Shown in pieces: positions 5,056-8,981 of a stretch of DNA of 8,981 bases. Under the pieces are notes generated by a model. It saw nothing but the letters and a program-made list of their open reading frames with translations. It was not told the origin of the DNA and did not search any database. The translations under genes were made by a program, and so were the position numbers. The stretch is from assembly GCA_030620115.1 (NCBI GenBank), contig JAUXFG010000156.1:1-8981 (forward strand), given 5' to 3'. This stretch comes from Candidatus Fermentibacterota bacterium. Its GTDB lineage: Bacteria; JAFGKV01. Position 1 is the first letter of the stretch. Every line of letters begins with the position of its first letter.

Positions 5056-7191
5056 CTAGTCCTCCAGATAGACCGCGATGTAGTGCTCGGAACAGGTCTT
5101 CCAGAAGCTGTTCGAATCGTAGCCGACCTCGTCGATGTCGCCGGTTCTGATGCACGACAACTCCAACCCGATGATACTGACGGATACGCTCGCAAGGTCG
5201 TCCGCGGTGATCGAGTAGAGTCCGTCGTTCTCCGTCTCGACCGTGAAAGCCACCAGGTCGTCTTCGCCGTAGATGGTGAGATGTATCAGGCCGCCGTCGT
5301 TGCCGCCCCACTCCACATCGAAGCCCGAGGTCGAGACGACATCCATCGTGGCGAGGTTTGTGATGTAGGGCTCGTGGGAGATGTGCGTGACGACCTGGGT
5401 CAGGTCGGGTATATCGTCGTTGCCGTCGATGGTGAAGGTGTAATCGGCGCCCAGGGTTAGCATCTCTCCGGGGATCATGGTTAGGTAGGAGTAATTCTCG
5501 TCACCGGGGTCCCAGACGAGGTCCCGGATGTCGAAGGTGACGCCGTCGACCTGGAGAGGCGTGACGGGATCGGCACTGACGACCTCATCAAAGCGCGCGT
5601 TGTAAAGCTCGGCGCGGCCTACGTAGTCGGGGGCGACGAAGGCCATCGTCCGCCTGATTAGCAATTCGCAGTAGACGCCCTCCGCGGCAATGTCCACTTC
5701 CACCATGGCCACGAAGTCCGACAGATGGTCGATATCCGCCTCGACATAGTCCATGGACTCATAGACCTCACACGCAATCTGGACCCAGCCGCTGCCGGTG
5801 TCGGTGAAAATCGCGATCGAGCTCTCGTCGTTGCCGTTCAGGTCGGACTCGTCGTAATCGAAGTGCAGCTCCGCATCGACGGCGAAGGTTGTACCCGTAG
5901 GCTCGATGGTATAGACGGGCGTCATGAAGGCCCAACCCTCGGGCGCCGGCGTGGGCGAGCTGTTCACCGTGGCGGTAAAGTCCACTTCCGTGCTCAGGGC
6001 GCCGGATGGGATATCCAGGTAGCCGTCGTCACCCAGTGGCAGTATGCCGCCGTCGGGGCCGATACCGCCGCCGGCCGACAGGTTGATCATGGTGATGTTG
6101 GTCGTGCCCGCGCCTATGGTGCTGTTGGGGTCGTAGCCGTCGGCGGTAATGAACTCCACAGTGTAATGCCGCAGGTCCAGCGCATGCGGGCCCGCCGTCA
6201 GATCGGCCAGGTCGTCGGCCGAGAAGGTGTGGCTGCCGTCGTTGGCCGTCTCGATGCTGACGACCGTGAGTTGATCACCGCCGCTGATGATGGTGATCCA
6301 CACATCGCCTGCGTCGGTGTCGTCCCATTCCACCGTGAAACCGTCCAGGGAGAGAACCTGGTCGTTGATGATGTTGGTCACGGCGGGCTCGACGGTGGGG
6401 AAGTTGATGGCCTGCACCAGATCCGGCACGTCCTCGTTGCCGAAAACCTCGAATTCGTAATTCTCGCCGAGGACCAGGAATTCCGGCTCGGCATTCTGGT
6501 CGAGGTAGGTTGACATCATGCTATCCCAGGCCAGCTTGTATTCGTTGCAGTAGACAGAGTCCGGATGCAGCGAGAAATGCACATTGCAGGGGTCGACGAT
6601 GGTGTCGAAGCGGGCGGAGATAATGTCAACATCGACAAAGCCTACGTAGTTGACCGCCCGAACGAGTTCCAGCATGACGAAGACGCCCTCTGCGGCTTCA
6701 CCGTAGGGAATGGTCGCAACGTAATCGGAGAGGTGGTTGATCTCCGCTCCCGCCGTATTGGCGGACTCGTTCACGGTCGTGGCTACCGGGAGCCAGCCGG
6801 CGCCGTCGTCGGTGTAGATGATTACGGTGCTTTCGTCGGCGCCGTCGAGGTCCGCCTCGTCATAGTGGATGGTGATCGTGGCGGGGGAGCCGAATTGGGT
6901 GCCGTCGGGGCCGATGGTGAAGGCCGGCGACGCGAATTGGCGGCCCGCGCCCATGGCGGCCGGGGAGGTGTTCTCGTCCATGGTGAAGTCCACGTCGGCG
7001 CTGAGCGCGCCGGGCGGAATCTCCAGGGACGCCTCGCCGGGTCGGTTCAGCGTGCCGCCGGCCGCGCCGATCGTGGCCTCGGTGGTGTCGCTTGCTGGCG
7101 GGGCGGTCGCGTCGTCGCCGCAGCCGGCGGCAAGGGCCAGTGCGAGAGTCAGCGCTGTGATAGACCAGAGGTTGCATTTTCTGTCATTCAT
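5056..7191 (-). CDS. Large surface lipoprotein with two homologous ZU5-like modules
   Basis: I chose ATG 7191 over an upstream in-frame start at 7326 because AGGAGG sits 6 nt before it and a lipoprotein signal follows (MNDRKC..., hydrophobic core, ALAAGC with lipid-accepting C24). The mature protein of about 688 residues begins with a short linker (GDDATAPPASDTTE). It is an internal duplication. Half 1 (about 40-370) and half 2 (about 371-711) each start with a ZU5-like beta domain: IGAAGGTL..LEIPPGALS and IGPDGGIL..LDIPSGALS, ending INHLSDYVA and IDHLSDFVA. Each continues with a domain holding DVPDL/DIPDL, F(T/D)VEW, VETENDG or IETANDG, and FSADDLADL or ITADDLASV. It is probably anchored in the outer membrane facing outward or in the periplasm. 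Its role is unknown; ZU5-type domains serve adhesion or assembly elsewhere. Third codon positions are visibly richer in G/C than in neighbouring genes. Confidence 0.9.
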   Translation of the reverse strand: MNDRKCNLWSITALTLALALAAGCGDDATAPPASDTTEATIGAAGGTLNRPGEASLEIPPGALSADVDFTMDENTSPAAMGAGRQFASPAFTIGPDGTQFGSPATITIHYDEADLDGADESTVIIYTDDGAGWLPVATTVNESANTAGAEINHLSDYVATIPYGEAAEGVFVMLELVRAVNYVGFVDVDIISARFDTIVDPCNVHFSLHPDSVYCNEYKLAWDSMMSTYLDQNAEPEFLVLGENYEFEVFGNEDVPDLVQAINFPTVEPAVTNIINDQVLSLDGFTVEWDDTDAGDVWITIISGGDQLTVVSIETANDGSHTFSADDLADLTAGPHALDLRHYTVEFITADGYDPNSTIGAGTTNITMINLSAGGGIGPDGGILPLGDDGYLDIPSGALSTEVDFTATVNSSPTPAPEGWAFMTPVYTIEPTGTTFAVDAELHFDYDESDLNGNDESSIAIFTDTGSGWVQIACEVYESMDYVEADIDHLSDFVAMVEVDIAAEGVYCELLIRRTMAFVAPDYVGRAELYNARFDEVVSADPVTPLQVDGVTFDIRDLVWDPGDENYSYLTMIPGEMLTLGADYTFTIDGNDDIPDLTQVVTHISHEPYITNLATMDVVSTSGFDVEWGGNDGGLIHLTIYGEDDLVAFTVETENDGLYSITADDLASVSVSIIGLELSCIRTGDIDEVGYDSNSFWKTCSEHYIAVYLED

Positions 7192-7320
7192 TTGATCCCT
7201 CCTGTTGATTCCCAGGTCAATGGACACCGGTCCGGTATAGGCGAATAGGTTAAAAACAGCGCAATTATTTTCAAAATATCGAGTCAAATACGACCCCCGA
7301 ATTCCCACCAGACTCCTGGA
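7192..7320 (-). promoter_or_regulatory. AT-rich leader and likely promoter region of the lipoprotein gene
   Basis: An AT-rich stretch (about 7230-7290, containing TTATTTTCAAAATATCG on the plus strand) stands out in GC-rich surroundings, directly upstream of the lipoprotein's strong AGGAGG ribosome binding site. The minus strand has a TTGACT that could serve as a -35 box, but no convincing -10 box at standard spacing. I call only the region, not exact boxes. Confidence 0.35.
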
Positions 7321-7350
7321 CGACATGTGTCTGTCGGTGGGGCACTACGA

Positions 7351-7515
7351 TCAGCACGCCAGCACCAGCTTCGTCGTGCCGTGATGCTCTCTGGTGCCGA
7401 CATTCGCGAAGTACACGCCGCTAAACAGTGGGAAGCCGTTGTCGGAGAGAAGGGAAAAATAATCGCATAGTTTCATCGTTTCGCCCGGCTGAAGGCCATA
7501 TTCTAACATGAGCGG
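7351..7515 (-). pseudogene. C-terminal tail of a secreted protein (FlgD/T9SS-like sorting domain fragment)
   Basis: The frame ends DNGFPLFSGVYFANVGT, then EHHGTTKLVLAC and a TGA at 7351-7353. The pattern xxSGVYFxxx...xTxKLVL is the closing beta-hairpin of FlgD-Ig-like and type-A-sorting-like C-terminal domains found on secreted proteins of Bacteroidota and other FCB bacteria. The normal preceding WDG-type segment and the body of the protein are absent; upstream of about 7515 the sequence is unrelated and meets the WecG fragment. I read it as the surviving tail of a lost secreted protein, with no start codon of its own. Confidence 0.6.
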
Positions 7516-7525
7516 GGGTTCACAG

Positions 7526-7654
7526 TCAAGAGTTCTTGACGCCGAATCCGTCGATATCACAGCTATTCATGAAGTCGCGAAGCCACTCTTGCTTCAACGA
7601 GAGGTTGGTCAAGTCAGCATGAATGCCCGCCATGGTGATGTAGTCTATGGGCAT
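7526..7654 (-). pseudogene. WecG/TagA/CpsF glycosyltransferase remnant, copy B
   Basis: From ATG 7654 the frame encodes only 42 residues: MPIDYITMAGIHA, DLTNLSLKQEWLRDFMNSC, then DIDGFGVKNS and a stop. It matches copy A (4374 downward) almost exactly but lacks the VFC codons (9 bp) and breaks off at GVK. Both copies lack the same segment between GIHA and LSLKQ that family members normally have. The fragment cannot be active. It lies 42 nt downstream of the membrane-anchored protein gene, the arrangement that copy A also preserves in damaged form. Confidence 0.8.
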
Positions 7655-7670
7655 CTCAAACAACTTCCCT
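7536..7670. repeat. Duplicated block 1, copy B
   Basis: This is the partner of 4247-4390, in the same orientation. Its left boundary falls inside a quasi-palindrome, GTCAAGAGTTCTTGAC (7525-7540), where homology to copy A stops. Confidence 0.9.
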
Positions 7671-7672
7671 AT

Positions 7673-7768
7673 CTGCCTCGTTTGTCACCACACGTTCTAT
7701 GACTGCCCCATCTCCTCAACCAAATCTTGAAGCTGACCGTGCATCTCTTGGAATATCGCCTGTATTCT
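7673..7768. repeat. Duplicated block 2, copy B (partner of 4531-4626)
   Basis: The 96 nt match 4531-4626 with nine mismatches and no gap. The block covers the last codons and downstream sequence of the membrane-anchored protein gene. Blocks 1 and 2 are adjacent here, but separated by 138 bp in copy A. Confidence 0.9.
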
Positions 7769-8293
7769 CTGCAAGTAATCAGGGTACCAATCATACCGCT
7801 TTCTGAGCCGTCTCGTCTGGAGATCATAGAACTCATCCTTGCCTTTATCCAAGTTCGGCACAAGGATTTCGGCAGAAAGCCGATCGAACCTTTCTAGGAG
7901 TGCCGATGCAGCGGTTTGGGTCCCGTACAGTTGAACGATCCTGAACATGAGATTCACATCCATCACTTCCAGGCCCCCAACTTGCAGCGCGGCATCCCAC
8001 ATGTCCTGGGTTTTGCCCACAACCAAGACGAAGGTCCGGGGCATCGGCATCTCTCCTTGCTCATATGCATCAAGGAATCTCGCAAAAATACTATTGATCA
8101 TTGGGATGGATCCGTCGAACCCTTGGGAGAGCTCGCTGAACTGTTTGAACAAGGCGTTATGTACAACTCGCCGCTTCTCATCCTCCACTCTGTTCGCTCG
8201 ATACTCGTCCAGCAGAAAGGCCAGCGAGACACCGATGAACACCACGATCAGCTCGGCCACAAGCCAGCCGACTCGCTGCCTGCTGTTACTCAT
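7697..8293 (-). CDS. Membrane-anchored protein of unknown function, DUF6090-like N-terminus
   Basis: This is a 198-residue protein. I choose ATG 8293 (MSNSRQRVGWLVAE) rather than the GTG two codons earlier because AAGGAGG overlaps that GTG and ends 5 nt before this ATG. One transmembrane segment lies near the N-terminus (about 9-27, WLVAELIVVFIGVSLAFLL), followed by DEYRANRVEDEKRR. This layout, a hydrophobic helix then an acidic/basic turn then a helical body, resembles DUF6090-type proteins, an uncharacterised family common in environmental bacteria. The remainder looks largely helical (LLERFDRLSAEILVP, RRLRKRYDWYPDYLQRIQAIF) and probably lies in the periplasm or cytoplasm. No catalytic motif is evident. 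The gene is intact, and its 3' end is duplicated at 4531-4626. Confidence 0.8.
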   Translation of the reverse strand: MSNSRQRVGWLVAELIVVFIGVSLAFLLDEYRANRVEDEKRRVVHNALFKQFSELSQGFDGSIPMINSIFARFLDAYEQGEMPMPRTFVLVVGKTQDMWDAALQVGGLEVMDVNLMFRIVQLYGTQTAASALLERFDRLSAEILVPNLDKGKDEFYDLQTRRLRKRYDWYPDYLQRIQAIFQEMHGQLQDLVEEMGQS

Positions 8294-8377
8294 GATCACC
8301 TCCTTCGTGCATTCAACATGCTCATTCCGCGCGGAGGATCCTCGTGCCCTGCCACAAATCCCGCTGAAATAGTCGAC

Positions 8378-8620
8378 CTAACCTATACGAATACTCGAGC
8401 CCGCGAGAATAGCAAGTGAGAATGGGGGATGATCCACATAGCCCCACGCCGACTGCTTTGCGCACTCAATGCAATAGAACTCATCGCGGAACATGCCATA
8501 GCGCCCATTGGTGATCAGATGGAGCAAGAAATGCACGAATACGATGATAAACACAGCCAACATGCCGCTGACTCGTGATCTTTCTTCATCGTTTCTACCC
8601 CTGCAGCAAAAGACACCCAT
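8378..8620 (-). pseudogene. N-terminal stub of a GT-C glycosyltransferase (PMT/ArnT-like, GT39/GT83 type)
   Basis: The frame contains a transmembrane helix (MLAVFIIVFVHFLLHLI), then NGRYGMFRDEFYC, then AWGYVDHPPFSLAIL. In this superfamily the first transmembrane helix is followed by GRYGYFRDE(L/F)Y and WGYVDxPP; the DE pair is the catalytic acidic motif in the first extracytoplasmic loop. These enzymes use polyprenyl-phosphate sugars to modify proteins or lipid A. Full-length members exceed 450 residues. Here the sequence stops after LAGSSIRIG, at most 80 residues, with no continuation in other frames. The start is uncertain (ATG 8620 or the in-frame ATG 8563); neither has a clear ribosome binding site. 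It is a truncated remnant. Confidence 0.75.
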
Positions 8621-8684
8621 CTAAAGGCTGGCGTGGAGGCCCAATCTCACTCCCTGCTGGATTTCCTCTTCTCTCGTACCCATC

Positions 8685-8757
8685 CTTAACCCGAACTTCT
8701 CATCCCGCGTCCGACGCGGGACTTCGCTTCGAAAGACGATGAGAAATCCAGGTTAAG
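8685..8757. mobile_element. Short 73-bp MITE-like element with 20-nt imperfect terminal inverted repeats
   Basis: The left end CTTAACCCGAACTTCTCATC (8685-8704) pairs with GATGAGAAATCCAGGTTAAG (8738-8757), 17 of 20 positions matching. Inside is a perfect 7-bp hairpin CCCGCGT-CCG-ACGCGGG (8704-8720). The outer bases are the same terminal repeat as in the 3885-4066 element, so this is a shorter relative with different internal sequence. It cannot encode a protein. Confidence 0.65.
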
Positions 8758-8981
8758 TTCTCAATAGCTCGGTGCAGCATGGGAGAAATCCCCCTCAATC
8801 CCTCTTTGCCAAAGCTGTCACTCGGACACACTTAACACCGGGGGCAATTTGAAGCGAAACCCAACGCTTTGATGTTCTGAAAATGAGCTGCCATTGTGCC
8901 CCGAAGGGGCGTGACATACCAGCCCAGGGCAAGCCCGATAGGGCGTAACCCTGGGGCAGGGTAACAAAATGCCCTCAGCCC
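8758..8981. repeat. Gene-free right end with a nested palindromic repeat
   Basis: No gene is visible. Positions 8898-8910 form GCCCC-GAA-GGGGC. Next, CCCAGGG (8923-8929) pairs with CCCTGGG (8949-8955), enclosing a second stem, GCCC-GATA-GGGC (8933-8944). From memory, similar stretches (CCCCGAAGGGGCG... CAGCCCAGGGC) are dispersed in many Planctomycetes-like and other environmental genomes. Positions 8758-8890 contain nothing I recognise. Confidence 0.6.

Noticed and set aside
5725-6513. Long plus-strand open frame of 262 codons
   Set aside because: It lies antisense to the lipoprotein, is arginine/glycine/valine-rich low-information sequence and has no motif. Long antisense frames are expected opposite a GC-rich gene.
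6565-7248. Plus-strand open frame of 227 codons
   Set aside because: Same reason: antisense shadow of the lipoprotein gene, which has a clear start, ribosome binding site and lipobox on the other strand.
7192-7326. Longer N-terminus for the lipoprotein starting at 7326
   Set aside because: The extra 45 residues precede an AGGAGG-ATG and a perfect lipoprotein signal, and the DNA is AT-rich and promoter-like.
1-8981. tRNA or rRNA genes
   Set aside because: I looked for T-loop patterns and cloverleaf stems on both strands and saw none that fit.

Overview
All convincing genes lie on the minus strand. The sequence looks like a Gram-negative bacterium: a secreted outer-membrane-type protein of the CBM9/DUF5916 family, a large lipoprotein with a clear lipobox, and a tail resembling the FlgD/T9SS-like C-terminal domains of secreted proteins. 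DUF5916 proteins, ZU5-type lipoproteins and such tails are common in the FCB group and nearby uncultivated phyla. I therefore infer an uncultivated FCB-like lineage, with low confidence in any finer placement. The many dispersed palindromes are typical of repeat-rich environmental genomes.

Layout, left to right. Positions 1-2003 are one uninterrupted reading frame, open at the left edge. Its first 608 residues are a CBM9/DUF5916 protein; it then runs in frame into the middle of an ABC-F ATPase. Positions 2004-2557 have no gene but hold several palindromes, a truncated mobile-element-like repeat and three CACGTG sites exactly 16 bp apart. Positions 2558-3232 encode a divergent alternative oxidase with all six di-iron ligands. 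Positions 3405-3725 encode a small unknown protein with an excellent ribosome binding site. Positions 3885-4066 are a MITE-like element with 15-bp terminal inverted repeats. Positions 4068-4626 hold the wreck of a WecG/TagA/CpsF glycosyltransferase and the tail of a membrane-anchored protein, separated by a 138-bp insertion. Positions 4627-5055 are repeats plus a terminator. Positions 5056-7191 encode a 711-residue lipoprotein made of two homologous halves, each with a ZU5-like domain. Positions 7351-7670 hold a secreted-protein tail and a second WecG fragment. Positions 7697-8293 encode the intact membrane-anchored protein whose tail is duplicated at 4555-4626. Positions 8378-8620 are the N-terminal stub of a GT-C (PMT/ArnT-like) glycosyltransferase. 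The right end is again repeats, including a 73-bp MITE-like element.

The intact genes (oxidase, small unknown, lipoprotein, membrane-anchored protein) do not form an obvious operon. Each appears to have its own upstream region. Between them lies a gene graveyard in which fragments of cell-surface glycosylation genes have been duplicated, internally deleted and invaded by short palindromic elements. I did not find a clear new defence or biosynthetic system. The most notable signals are the DUF5916/ABC-F chimera, the MITE-like family sharing one terminal repeat, the duplication in which both glycosyltransferase copies appear to share one internal deletion, and the divergent alternative oxidase.
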